Part shown: positions 1 through 6,942 of the stretch, one piece after another | How the letters are laid out: the number at the start of each line of letters is the position of its first letter | How positions within the stretch are numbered: position 1 is the first letter of the stretch | NCBI GenBank assembly: GCA_004213515.1 | Contig: SHAK01000006.1 | Span: forward strand, 30,721 to 94,720 | From: Limisphaerales bacterium | Lineage (GTDB): Bacteria; Verrucomicrobiota; Verrucomicrobiia; Limisphaerales; UBA1096 | Length of the DNA stretch: 64,000 bases | Direction of reading: 5' to 3' | Translations under genes and position numbers: made by a program | The notes under the pieces: generated by a model | Told to the model about the DNA's origin: nothing | The model's database searches: none | What the model saw: the letters and a program-made list of their open reading frames with translations, nothing else

Positions 1-2
1 TA

Positions 3-455
3 GTAAAAATTGCTGTTACTCAGTTCGGTTTAAATGATCTGATGATTGATTTTGGACAAGATGTATTCGCGTTAGGAGCTCCGTCTGGTAAGCCTGCATG
101 GCACATTGGACTAGATGATGCCCTTAATCCTGGCAAATGTTGGGCTGGGGTTGCAATAAATAACTTTGCAGTTGCTAGCTCCGGTGATTACTTAAGATAT
201 TTTGTGTTAAACGATATTAGATACAGTCACATTATTGATATTCGAAGTGGATATCCGGTTAGCCATGAATGTAGGTCAGTTTCTGTAATTTCACCAAGTT
301 GTGTTATGGCAGGTATACTCTCTACAACTGCATTCATTTTGGGAGTTGAAAGTGGTCTGAAACTTATTGAAAGTTATTATCGTGCAGAGGGTTGTATAAC
401 AACTGAAAAGTATCGTTCAAAAACAAAGAAATTCGATGAACATGTTGTATCATAA
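3..455 (+). CDS. apbE: FAD:protein FMN transferase, C-terminal part (truncated by window edge)
   Basis: ApbE-family enzymes transfer FMN from FAD onto Thr/Ser of exported redox proteins, using a divalent metal, outside the cytoplasm. The frame is open to the left edge, so only the C-terminal third is present. Visible family blocks are IDFGQDVFALG, ASSGDYLRY and HIIDIRSGYPV, followed by the helix with LSTTAFILG. The aspartate that precedes this last block in most ApbE proteins (AD..-DT/ST) is Gly here (codon 312-314), so one metal ligand may be missing or supplied differently. It overlaps the TlpA-like gene by 20 nt and heads an ApbE-TlpA-DUF4266 cluster. Family assignment is firm; activity is uncertain because of the missing Asp and the absent N-terminus. 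Confidence 0.85.
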   Translation, partial: VKIAVTQFGLNDLMIDFGQDVFALGAPSGKPAWHIGLDDALNPGKCWAGVAINNFAVASSGDYLRYFVLNDIRYSHIIDIRSGYPVSHECRSVSVISPSCVMAGILSTTAFILGVESGLKLIESYYRAEGCITTEKYRSKTKKFDEHVVS

Positions 456-960
456 AATTATTCAAAAGATTTTTTTGTTTAATATTCTATTAGTATTTTG
501 CTCAACAGCAGTGAGCCAAAATGTAGTTAGTTCAAAATTCCCTGATCTTAAAAAATTTAATTTAGAAACTGATCAAACTTATGACCTAAATGGTAAAATA
601 TTATTAATCGATTTCTGGGCGTCCTGGTGTAGGCCTTGTAAAGATGCGTTCCCGGTACTCAATCAAATACAAAAGGAATATATAGAAAAAGGGGTATTAG
701 TTGTTGGTATAAATGTTGATAGGGATAAAAAATTGATGACTAGATTTCTAAAGAAAAATAGTTGTGATTTTTTAGTTCTTCATGACATGTCAAAAGACTT
801 AGTTTCCAAGATGAATATTAAAACATTTCCCACATCATTCATCGTAGATTCAAATGGAACTATTCAATCTGTTCATGCTGGGTTTAATAAAAACACTACA
901 AAGAAAAAATACATCAAAGTAATTGATAAATTAATTTCAGGAAAAAATACTACGAAATGA
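436..960 (+). CDS. TlpA-like thioredoxin-fold protein, exported
   Basis: An extracytoplasmic thiol:disulfide oxidoreductase of the TlpA/ResA type. Residues 1-28 form a signal peptide (hydrophobic LFNILLVFC). The thioredoxin fold carries the redox motif W64-C65-R66-P67-C68 and the cis-proline at P132 in the block TFPTSF. At 174 residues it has the usual length. The start at 436 lies within the end of apbE; a second Met two codons later is equally possible. Its stop overlaps the start of the DUF4266 gene (ATGA at 957-960), so the three genes are probably translationally coupled. It is a plausible partner for keeping the C-terminal Cys-Gly-Cys of the DUF4266 lipoprotein reduced; that role is inference from neighbourhood only. 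Confidence 0.9.
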   Translation: MNMLYHKIIQKIFLFNILLVFCSTAVSQNVVSSKFPDLKKFNLETDQTYDLNGKILLIDFWASWCRPCKDAFPVLNQIQKEYIEKGVLVVGINVDRDKKLMTRFLKKNSCDFLVLHDMSKDLVSKMNIKTFPTSFIVDSNGTIQSVHAGFNKNTTKKKYIKVIDKLISGKNTTK

Positions 961-1175
961 TATCCAAATTTATATTATTAGTCTTAACTTTAAACGCATT
1001 AATTCTATGTGGTTGTACAACTGTTAAGCCTTGGGAAAGAGACATTTTAGCAGATTATACCATGAGATCTGATCGAGACCCTCTAGAAAACATGCTTGTG
1101 GAGCATATGTGGTTCTCGCGAGAAGCTGCATCAGGGGGGATGTCAATTGGGGGTGGTGGTTGTGGTTGTAATTAA
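957..1175 (+). CDS. DUF4266 small lipoprotein with GGGGCGCN tail
   Basis: A 72-residue protein of the DUF4266 family, function unknown. The N-terminus is a lipoprotein signal (L17-C18-G19-C20, lipidation expected on C20). The conserved body follows: K24-P25-W26-E27-R28, the block ILADYTM, a His-x-x-x-Ser-Arg-Glu-Ala segment, and a flexible glycine tail ending G-G-G-G-C-G-C-N. DUF4266 genes recur beside apbE, a TlpA-like thioredoxin and DUF3570 genes; here a different protein follows. The invariant-looking Cys-Gly-Cys terminus could bind a metal, form a disulfide handled by the TlpA neighbour, or be modified; the sequence cannot decide. Confidence 0.9.
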   Translation: MISKFILLVLTLNALILCGCTTVKPWERDILADYTMRSDRDPLENMLVEHMWFSREAASGGMSIGGGGCGCN

Positions 1176-1184
1176 AAAAATATA

Positions 1185-2132
1185 ATGAATAAAATTAGAT
1201 ATATAACATTTAGAATTAAGTCCTCTGTGATGGTCATGACTTTGGCGCTTTATATAGCACCAATAACCAAACCATTGCTAAATTTAATAAAACAGATTAC
1301 GCCTAGTTTTGCTTATGTATCAAAATTTACAGTAGCTTCAGCCGCTTTGATGGGAGGGTATGACTCTGTATCCGGTGCCTCTACTGAGATAACAAGTTCC
1401 TCAAAAGCTACAGGAAAAGTAGGTGAAAACTTTATTTATCGAATTACTACAGCTCCAAGATCTGCCAGAGTTTTCATGGCATCCCCTTTGCCTGATGGTT
1501 TAAAAATGGGAACAGGAAGTTTAAAAAGTTACATCACAGGTAAGCCAACAACTCCTGGAGTTACTAATGTTAAGTTGACAGCATCTAAGCCGGGTTATGG
1601 AACAGTATATAAAAACTTATCAATTGTAATAGAAGCTTCTGGTTTGCCTCCGGAAATTAACAGTATTAAACCTGAATCAATTTCGATTTATGAAAAACAG
1701 AATGCCTCATTTAGTGTGGAGGCGACGGGGACGCCCCCTTTAACTTATCAATGGATGTTTAAGGGTATTGAATTAGTTGGGGAGAACGCTAATACAATAA
1801 ATTTAACAAATGTTAAAGAGGTTCAAGCAGGAATATATAGTGTTAAAGTTGAAAATTCATTTGGTAATCTAACAAGCGATAATTTTTTGCTAAATGTTAA
1901 ACTTCTAGCCCCACCCCCTCAGTTTACTTCAATTGGGAAAGGTAATGGTTTTATAAATTTAAAATTAGATACAGTTAGAGATAGAGTATACAATATAGAA
2001 TCAACAACTTCATTAGTTAACCCGAATTGGGTTGTCGTAAGAACGCTTAAAGGTAAAGGTTCTAGTGAAGTAATACGAATTAATGATTTTAGATCAAACC
2101 AGAAATATTTTAGAATTATATTAGTTGATTAA
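1185..2132 (+). CDS. Ig-domain surface protein with N-terminal ApbE-type flavinylation motif
   Basis: A 315-residue exported protein not assignable to a named family. Residues 1-57 hold two hydrophobic stretches (about 15-35 and 46-58). Immediately after comes D60-S61-V62-S63-G64-A65-S66, which matches the D-x-x-[ST]-G-A-[TS] FMN acceptor motif of FMN-bind/NqrC/RnfG proteins, with Ser where Thr is usual. Residues 75-150 resemble a 'putative Ig' (He_PIG) domain. Residues 153-238 form an I-set-like Ig domain (YQW ... AGIYSVKVEN). Residues 243-315 are a YNIESTTSL...W...YFRI module common at verrucomicrobial C termini. It occupies the slot where DUF3570 is normally found after DUF4266. I infer it is the flavinylated substrate of the neighbouring ApbE. 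Confidence 0.7.
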   Translation: MNKIRYITFRIKSSVMVMTLALYIAPITKPLLNLIKQITPSFAYVSKFTVASAALMGGYDSVSGASTEITSSSKATGKVGENFIYRITTAPRSARVFMASPLPDGLKMGTGSLKSYITGKPTTPGVTNVKLTASKPGYGTVYKNLSIVIEASGLPPEINSIKPESISIYEKQNASFSVEATGTPPLTYQWMFKGIELVGENANTINLTNVKEVQAGIYSVKVENSFGNLTSDNFLLNVKLLAPPPQFTSIGKGNGFINLKLDTVRDRVYNIESTTSLVNPNWVVVRTLKGKGSSEVIRINDFRSNQKYFRIILVD

Positions 2133-2203
2133 GATACACTCTATTCACTTAAATTTGAGAGTTGATTTAATACTGTTATTCGTAAAGCCTGTTTTGAAGA
2201 CAG

Positions 2204-3106
2204 ATGGCAATTTCAGGCAAATCCAATGAAAGTGAAAATCCTTTAGGCGATTTGGAGGAATGGGATGATTTTATTAAGGAACGTTATCCTAAGCCGGCTG
2301 AAAAAAATTCACTTGTAGGTACTAACCCAGAAAAAAAAGAGGAGCAGTTTCGTGATTATGAGACTGGGGCCCGAGATTCGGTGAAAGAATTCTACCGCTT
2401 GAACCATCGCGGACAAACCCTCGATTTTGTCCGAAAGAAGAGATCGGATTATTTGCAGTTAAACCGACGTCAAATGGGTGTATGGGAAGCTGCAGAGTTT
2501 TTGAATACTTTGGTAGACGATAGCGATCCTGATACTGATCTTTCACAGCTTGAACATTTACTTCAAACTTCAGAACAAATTCGTAAGGATGGTCATCCTC
2601 GTTGGTTTGTCCTTGCTGGCTTCATTCATGATTTAGGTAAAGTCCTATGTTTATATGGTGAGCCTCAATGGGCGGTGGTTGGTGATACATTTCCTGTTGG
2701 CTGTGCTTATTCTGACAAGATCGTTTTTCCAGAATACTTTGGTGATAATCCAGATAACCAAAATGAAGACCTGCAAACTTCTTTAGGAATTTATGAAGAA
2801 GGATGTGGTTTAGACAACGTTCTTCTTTCGTGGGGTCATGATGAATATATTTATCACGTGACTAAAGAGTATCTACCGATTGAGGCGCAGTATATGTTAC
2901 GATATCATTCCTTTTACCCATGGCATCGAGAGAACGAGTACGCTCATTTAACAAATGCTCAAGATAGAGAAATGCTTTCATGGGTTTTGGAGTTCAATCG
3001 TTATGACCTCTACACTAAAAGTCATGGGGCACCGGATTTGGTTAAACTGCGTCCTTATTATGAAGATTTAATTGCTGAATTTTTCCCAGCAAAACTTTGT
3101 TGGTGA
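2204..3106 (+). CDS. Inositol oxygenase (MIOX)
   Basis: Di-iron dioxygenase that cleaves myo-inositol to D-glucuronate. All six expected metal ligands are visible in an HD-type fold: H118, H142-D143 (HDLGK), H212 (SWGHDEY), H235 (RYHSFYPWH) and D268 (NRYDLYTK). The substrate-loop block GDTFPVGC is intact. The 300-residue length matches animal and bacterial MIOX. The ATG at 2204 has no strong ribosome-binding site. The next gene starts inside its final codons, so they are coupled. No other inositol catabolism gene lies in the window, so inositol is probably fed to glucuronate metabolism elsewhere. Base composition is less AT-rich than both flanking blocks. Confidence 0.95.
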   Translation: MAISGKSNESENPLGDLEEWDDFIKERYPKPAEKNSLVGTNPEKKEEQFRDYETGARDSVKEFYRLNHRGQTLDFVRKKRSDYLQLNRRQMGVWEAAEFLNTLVDDSDPDTDLSQLEHLLQTSEQIRKDGHPRWFVLAGFIHDLGKVLCLYGEPQWAVVGDTFPVGCAYSDKIVFPEYFGDNPDNQNEDLQTSLGIYEEGCGLDNVLLSWGHDEYIYHVTKEYLPIEAQYMLRYHSFYPWHRENEYAHLTNAQDREMLSWVLEFNRYDLYTKSHGAPDLVKLRPYYEDLIAEFFPAKLCW

Positions 3107-3537
3107 GTAAGAAAGATCACAAGGTTGCAGCCTTAATGGAAGGAATTGAGGTAGGAGAACATGATCCCCACCTAGTTGGATATCTGCGTTGTTTTAATAT
3201 TCAGCAATTTTATGAAGCCCATGATGTACTTGAAGCGCTTTGGCTGAAGGATCGTTCTGGTCCAGATGGTGATTTTTTTAAAGGAATGATACAATTTGCA
3301 GGTGCATTTGTGCATTTGCAAAAAAATCGTTATAGGCCTGCCAAGGTTCTTTTTTTACGATGCACAACTTATCTGTCTAAATACCCTGGCCAATTTTATG
3401 CATTAGATGTTTCAGGCGTCATAGAATTGGCAAAGAGATATGCTTCAATATTAGAAAATAGCGAAAGCGAAGGGAGCTATTTATTGAATAAAATTCCTCA
3501 ACTGAAATTCAATGAAAAGTATTTATCTGTTGAATAA
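3097..3537 (+). CDS. DUF309 family protein
   Basis: A 146-residue helical protein of the DUF309 family, function unknown. The hallmark is a helix pair with [12 protein letters not shown] followed by a second helix with [16 protein letters not shown] and the RYRPAK turn, matching the family pattern in which a His-Glu/Asp pair and an Ile-Gln are conserved. The start is TTG at 3097, overlapping the inositol oxygenase stop by 10 nt; a GTG at 3103 is also possible. The coupling suggests co-expression with MIOX, but I see no functional link. Confidence 0.85.
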   Translation: MLVSKKDHKVAALMEGIEVGEHDPHLVGYLRCFNIQQFYEAHDVLEALWLKDRSGPDGDFFKGMIQFAGAFVHLQKNRYRPAKVLFLRCTTYLSKYPGQFYALDVSGVIELAKRYASILENSESEGSYLLNKIPQLKFNEKYLSVE

Positions 3538-3549
3538 TCAACTGAATTT

Positions 3550-3909
3550 TTAATTAACAGCAATAAATAAACTTAAAACAAAAAGTATGAATGAAGGACT
3601 TGTTTTTGTTAGGCTGTCCTTTGATCTCAAATGAAAAAAAGTTGCGCAAAGCATTAAGGTTGCAATTCCCAAAGACGAGTATAGTAATAAATTTTCATTC
3701 CAAATGCTCATTATAAGAAGTAACGATAAAACAATTTTAATTGTGCCAACCAAATAAAAAGTAGCTGAGTTTAAACCATAAAAATGAAATTCTTCCTTCA
3801 AAGTTTTGGCATTTCCTCCCCTAAATTTAGTTATTGAATTAGGTCTAATAAGCCAAACTGATAGGATAATTAGAGGTATTGATAATTTTAAAATCAGTAA
3901 TGTCGTCAT
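3550..3909 (-). CDS. DoxX-like four-helix membrane protein
   Basis: A 119-residue protein with four predicted transmembrane helices (about 3-20, 48-66, 70-88, 100-117), matching the small DoxX-like family. The loop between helices 1 and 2 holds RPNSITKFRGGNAKTLKEEF, typical of environmental members. Some DoxX-family proteins are reported in redox or thiol-stress settings, but the activity of this subgroup is not known. It lies 41 nt downstream of the fasciclin gene on the same strand and probably shares its transcript. Three copies of a 10-nt repeat fill the gap between the two genes. Confidence 0.75.
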   Translation of the reverse strand: MTTLLILKLSIPLIILSVWLIRPNSITKFRGGNAKTLKEEFHFYGLNSATFYLVGTIKIVLSLLLIMSIWNENLLLYSSLGIATLMLCATFFHLRSKDSLTKTSPSFILFVLSLFIAVN

Positions 3910-3910
3910 A

Positions 3911-3940
3911 GTTAAAGGTGTTTAAAGGTGTTTAAAGGTG
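3911..3940. repeat. Three tandem copies of a 10-nt unit (TTTAAAGGTG)
   Basis: Three consecutive 10-bp units, the first starting with G instead of T, fill most of the 41-nt space between the fasciclin and DoxX genes. On the gene strand the unit reads CACCTTTAAA. The third unit ends next to the fasciclin stop and the first abuts the DoxX start codon. It may be slippage-generated spacer or a protein-binding site. Confidence 0.9.
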
Positions 3941-3950
3941 TCTAAAATTT

Positions 3951-4679
3951 CTAATTATTTGAGCTTATAAGCATATCTAATGATTTTCTTGCTCCCCACG
4001 CTCTATCAGTGGCTGATTTCATTGAAGAAATATCATCAAGTGTCTTTTTTACTAACATCCTCTGCTTGGAACCAAGTTCATTCTCTGGGAGCAAACTAAG
4101 GCAATTCAAAGTCATTTCGTATATATCTGCACAGGCTTCATGATTGCCATGATTGAAGTGAGGAACACCCATAGTTATACCTTTGGTAATTATTGATTCA
4201 ATGTTATCTAATTTAGTTGAAAAGGTTGGAATTAAAACTGAGTCGATAACATGAATCACTCCATTGGAAACCTCAATGTCAGCCTTCAAAACTTTTGAAT
4301 CATTAACGAACACGCTGTCATCTTTGATTGTAAATTTTATGTTCTGTTCATTGAGAGTACCTATCGGAAGCAATGGCAGTTGATCGCTTCTGAATTTTCC
4401 ACTTACCAAATGAAACTTTAGTATTGATTGAAGTTTATTTCTATTTTCTGGTTCTAAAAGGTTTAACAAATCCTTTTGGGGAATTTTGGAGAAGGCTTCG
4501 TCATTTGGAGCGAATAATGTAAAGGGTCCATCCGATTTTAATGCATCTACCAATTTAGCTGCACCAGCTGCTTTAAGTAGTGTGTTGAATTGCCCAGCTT
4601 TTTGTGCGGTTTCTACTATATCGGCACTATTAATTGTGTTAATTAAAAAAAGTGAAGCCAAGAATAATATTTTTTTCAT
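3951..4679 (-). CDS. Secreted fasciclin (FAS1) domain protein with extra C-terminal helical domain
   Basis: Residues 1-18 are a signal peptide (MKKILFLASLFLINTINS). Residues 20-151 form a FAS1 domain: the H1 region SDGPFTLFAPNDEAF and the H2 region SNGVIHVIDSVLIP are clear. Residues 155-242 are an additional helical segment with HFNHGNHEACADIYEMTLNCL, holding two cysteines and several histidines; I do not recognise this domain. The gene is divergent from the azurin gene across about 100 nt and precedes doxX. A second, single-domain fasciclin lies at 8025. FAS1 proteins are extracytoplasmic adhesion or ligand-binding modules; a fasciclin is, to my knowledge, part of the singlet-oxygen sigma regulon in Rhodobacter, which would fit this neighbourhood. 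Confidence 0.9.
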   Translation of the reverse strand: MKKILFLASLFLINTINSADIVETAQKAGQFNTLLKAAGAAKLVDALKSDGPFTLFAPNDEAFSKIPQKDLLNLLEPENRNKLQSILKFHLVSGKFRSDQLPLLPIGTLNEQNIKFTIKDDSVFVNDSKVLKADIEVSNGVIHVIDSVLIPTFSTKLDNIESIITKGITMGVPHFNHGNHEACADIYEMTLNCLSLLPENELGSKQRMLVKKTLDDISSMKSATDRAWGARKSLDMLISSNN

Positions 4680-4781
4680 ACGAAACTAAAGTCCCAAATA
4701 TAATTTAACAGGCAAATACAATTTATTGTTCCTAACTATAATTATTTGACTAAAAAGATTAAAAACGGGAATTATTTTGTC

Positions 4782-5246
4782 ATGAAATATTTTTTTTCAT
4801 TATTTGCAGTCTCTACTCTTATCTTCTCTGAAACTTCGATTGTTGCTGAAACAAAGATAAATCAAAAAGTAATTATTGAATCAAACGATTTGATGAAATT
4901 TGATAAAACATCAATCAAACTTAGCAAGGGAGTAACTTATGACATTGTTTTAAAGAATGTAGGTAAACTTCCTAAAGCAGCGATGGGGCACAACCTAATC
5001 ATACTTGATCAAGGCAATGATGCTATAGCTTTTGGAGCAAAATTGATTACTGACTACGGGGCTACTGCCACTAATGATTGGAAGCCCGTAAAAGCCGGTA
5101 AGAAAGTTTTGGCTCAGACAAAAATGTTAGGTCCAAATGAATCTGACACAATTAAGGTAAAATTTGATAAAAAGGGCACCTACCACTTCGTTTGTTCATT
5201 TCCTGGTCACTTTGCTCAAATGCGAGGGGTAATTGTTGTTGAATAA
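4782..5246 (+). CDS. Azurin-like blue copper protein
   Basis: Small exported type-1 copper electron carrier. With the ATG at 4782 the protein is 154 residues with a signal peptide ending near A22. A TTG-initiated extension to 4746 would bury the signal, so I reject it. Copper ligands are all in place: H70 (MGHNLII), C138, H143 and M147 in the block FVCSFPGHFAQM; spacing C-x4-H-x3-M equals azurin. The N-terminal disulfide of Pseudomonas azurin is absent because no other cysteine exists in the mature part. It is transcribed divergently from the fasciclin gene and is followed by an intrinsic terminator, so it is likely monocistronic. The likely role is periplasmic electron transfer, possibly in stress defence given the context. 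Confidence 0.93.
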   Translation: MKYFFSLFAVSTLIFSETSIVAETKINQKVIIESNDLMKFDKTSIKLSKGVTYDIVLKNVGKLPKAAMGHNLIILDQGNDAIAFGAKLITDYGATATNDWKPVKAGKKVLAQTKMLGPNESDTIKVKFDKKGTYHFVCSFPGHFAQMRGVIVVE

Positions 5247-5270
5247 TAAAAAATAAATTTTTCAAATCTC

Positions 5271-5299
5271 AAAAACTCACATTTGTGAGTTTTTTTTTA
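5271..5299 (+). terminator. Intrinsic terminator after azurin gene
   Basis: Hairpin with arms AAAAACTCAC (5271-5280) and GTGAGTTTTT (5285-5294), loop ATTT, followed by more T residues. It lies 25 nt after the azurin stop. The A-tract on the left makes it potentially bidirectional, although no minus-strand gene ends here. Confidence 0.85.
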
Positions 5300-5306
5300 T
5301 TTAAAA

Positions 5307-5370
5307 CCTAAAAAAAACATTAATAAAAAGTCATAAAAATTACTTTTTTAAAAAAAAACCTAAAAAAAAC
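5307..5370. repeat. Direct repeat pair CCTAAAAAAAAC upstream of the sigma gene
   Basis: The 12-mer CCT-A8-C occurs at 5307-5318 and again at 5359-5370. The second copy directly precedes the candidate -35 element of the sigma factor gene. The region is extremely A-rich and could simply be bent DNA; a regulatory role is conjecture. Confidence 0.6.
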
Positions 5371-5371
5371 C

Positions 5372-5399
5372 TTGATCTAATTACATAAACCTATAAATT
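5372..5399 (+). promoter_or_regulatory. Candidate promoter of the sigma factor gene
   Basis: TTGATC (5372-5377), a 16-nt spacer, then TAAATT (5394-5399), 21 nt before the ATG. It is a modest match to a vegetative-type promoter in a very AT-rich region, so chance occurrence is possible. Confidence 0.3.
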
Positions 5400-5420
5400 A
5401 TCTCTCTTACAGGGTTAAAT

Positions 5421-6287
5421 ATGAAAAATATCTATAACAAGAGAGTCGGAAACACTGAGAAAACTCCAAGCGATTTGGATAACTTTACTAGATACCACAA
5501 AGATTTAAGTAGCTTTGATCCAATATCAAAAGAAGAGGAAATCGAATTATCAAATCGTATTCAAAATGGTGACGAGGATGCGTTCAATGATTTGGTTCAA
5601 GCAAATTTAAGATTAGTAATACTTATTGCTGGAGAATATGAAGGTCTAGGATTGAGCTCATTAGACTTAATTAGTGAAGGTAATTTAGGTTTAGTCAAAG
5701 CTGCTAGAAGATTTGACGTTTCTAAGGATGTTAAATTTTCTTTTTATGCAGGATTATGGATACGCCAACACATCAAAAGAGCCCTGAGTAACAAGAGCCG
5801 CACCATTAGGATTCCAGTGAGTATGATTGATAAAATAAACACATTGGAAAAACAAAAAAATAAGGACTTATCAAACACTGATAGCCAAAAGAATGAAACA
5901 AAGGTTTCTAACCGTTTAGGTCGCTTAATCAATTTGGCTAAAACTTCTTACATTTCGATTGATACACAGATCAATGATTCGGAGAAAAGTACTTTATCAG
6001 ATGTTATTCCTGATACAAATCTTGAAGATCCGAATGAATCTATTACTCGTGTTGATGATTATGACTTAATAAAAAATAATTTAAATGATCTTAATGATAG
6101 GGAAAAGCAGGTAATAACAAACAGATTTGGGCTTAATGATGAAACACCTCTAAAGTTAATTGAAATAGCCAATAAAATGGGGCTAACAAAAGAAAGGGTT
6201 AGGCAGATTGAGGAGTATGCCCTTATCAAACTTAGAAGGTTATTCTATGAAAAACAGGGTGACAACAGATTTGCATGCCCTACTTGA
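5421..6287 (+). CDS. RpoD-family alternative sigma factor (group 2-like)
   Basis: A 288-residue sigma-70 protein. Region 1.2 lies at about 30-60 (DPISKEEEIELSNRIQNGD) and region 2 at about 60-130, including LISEGNLGLVKAARRFD and the -10 recognition helix around FYAGLWIRQHIKRAL. Region 4 lies at about 225-280 (LNDREKQVITNRFGL, then KERVRQIEEYALIKLRRL). Region 1.1 is absent. Region 3 (about 140-190) is degenerate and lacks the usual PTxEEIA helix, so it is not the primary sigma factor. No anti-sigma gene is adjacent. It is followed after 31 nt by a LON-N-domain gene and then a MerR gene. I infer control of the surrounding photolyase/fasciclin genes. Confidence 0.9.
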   Translation: MKNIYNKRVGNTEKTPSDLDNFTRYHKDLSSFDPISKEEEIELSNRIQNGDEDAFNDLVQANLRLVILIAGEYEGLGLSSLDLISEGNLGLVKAARRFDVSKDVKFSFYAGLWIRQHIKRALSNKSRTIRIPVSMIDKINTLEKQKNKDLSNTDSQKNETKVSNRLGRLINLAKTSYISIDTQINDSEKSTLSDVIPDTNLEDPNESITRVDDYDLIKNNLNDLNDREKQVITNRFGLNDETPLKLIEIANKMGLTKERVRQIEEYALIKLRRLFYEKQGDNRFACPT

Positions 6288-6318
6288 CAGAAACACTTGT
6301 TGAGTGGACTTTTGAAAC

Positions 6319-6927
6319 GTGCAACTGCTCGATTGTCCAGATATATCAAAAATAAATTCCGGGGTTTCACCTGTAATGTTCGTAAACGGTGCTGTTCTAT
6401 TCCCAAAATGCACCTTCCCGCTCAGAATTTTTGAGCCAAGATATCTAAAAATGTTAGAGAGCGCTTTGAAGACTACTAGATCTTTTATTCTCTCATTTGA
6501 AGATGAAGATTCTGAAGTTAACAGTTATTCTTATGGTACGATGGGTCTCATCACATCAGCAGTTAAACAAAATGATGGTACCACTTTAGTAATGCTAGAA
6601 GGTCTTTTTAAGGTAAAATTAATTAAATCTGATTCGAATCATCAAAATTGGGCTTACGAAAAATTGAGCATCAGCGATTCAAATTTAGACTTTGATTTAG
6701 TTGACAAGTTGAAGCTTTCATATAACAGGCTTTGTGATGCAATTGGGGATTGTGATTTTCCTAAAAACTTATCTTTATCAAAAAACGTGAGTCACAGTTG
6801 CGATGTAATCGTAGATTTTCTTGTATCAAACATAGCTTTTAAAAAAGAATATTACCTTATCAACAACATTAATAAAAAACTAACAATTGCTACAAAAGTC
6901 ATAGAATCTATTTTTTTAAAAAACTAA
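6319..6927 (+). CDS. LON peptidase substrate-binding (LON-N) domain protein
   Basis: A 202-residue stand-alone LON N-domain protein. The signature is VNGAVLFPKCTFPLRIFEPRY (about 22-42), followed by the GTMGLIT strand and a C-terminal helical part. There is no AAA or protease domain, so it cannot act as Lon itself. The start is taken as GTG at 6319, because the LON-N fold begins about 20 residues later and no ATG fits upstream. It sits between the sigma factor and the MerR gene with short gaps on both sides, suggesting one operon. Its role may be to bind or present a regulator for proteolysis, which is inference only. Confidence 0.85.
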   Translation: MQLLDCPDISKINSGVSPVMFVNGAVLFPKCTFPLRIFEPRYLKMLESALKTTRSFILSFEDEDSEVNSYSYGTMGLITSAVKQNDGTTLVMLEGLFKVKLIKSDSNHQNWAYEKLSISDSNLDFDLVDKLKLSYNRLCDAIGDCDFPKNLSLSKNVSHSCDVIVDFLVSNIAFKKEYYLINNINKKLTIATKVIESIFLKN

Positions 6928-6942
6928 TTATTAATTATTCAA

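Noticed and set aside
2322..2546. Minus-strand frame inside inositol oxygenase
   Set aside because: Shadow frame of a clearly conserved plus-strand gene.
4717..4725. TACAATTTA shared between the azurin/fasciclin and SRPBCC upstream regions as a regulon operator
   Set aside because: The same 9-mer also lies at 28753-28761 in front of an unrelated gene, so it is probably chance in AT-rich DNA.
4746..4770. TTGACT...GGGA, similar to TTGACC...GGGA upstream of the second fasciclin gene, as a shared promoter
   Set aside because: Spacings differ by one base and the implied start for azurin would leave almost no leader; similarity is likely chance.
4746..4781. TTG-initiated N-terminal extension of azurin
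   Set aside because: It puts 12 charged/polar residues in front of the signal peptide, and ATG at 4782 fits a normal leader.
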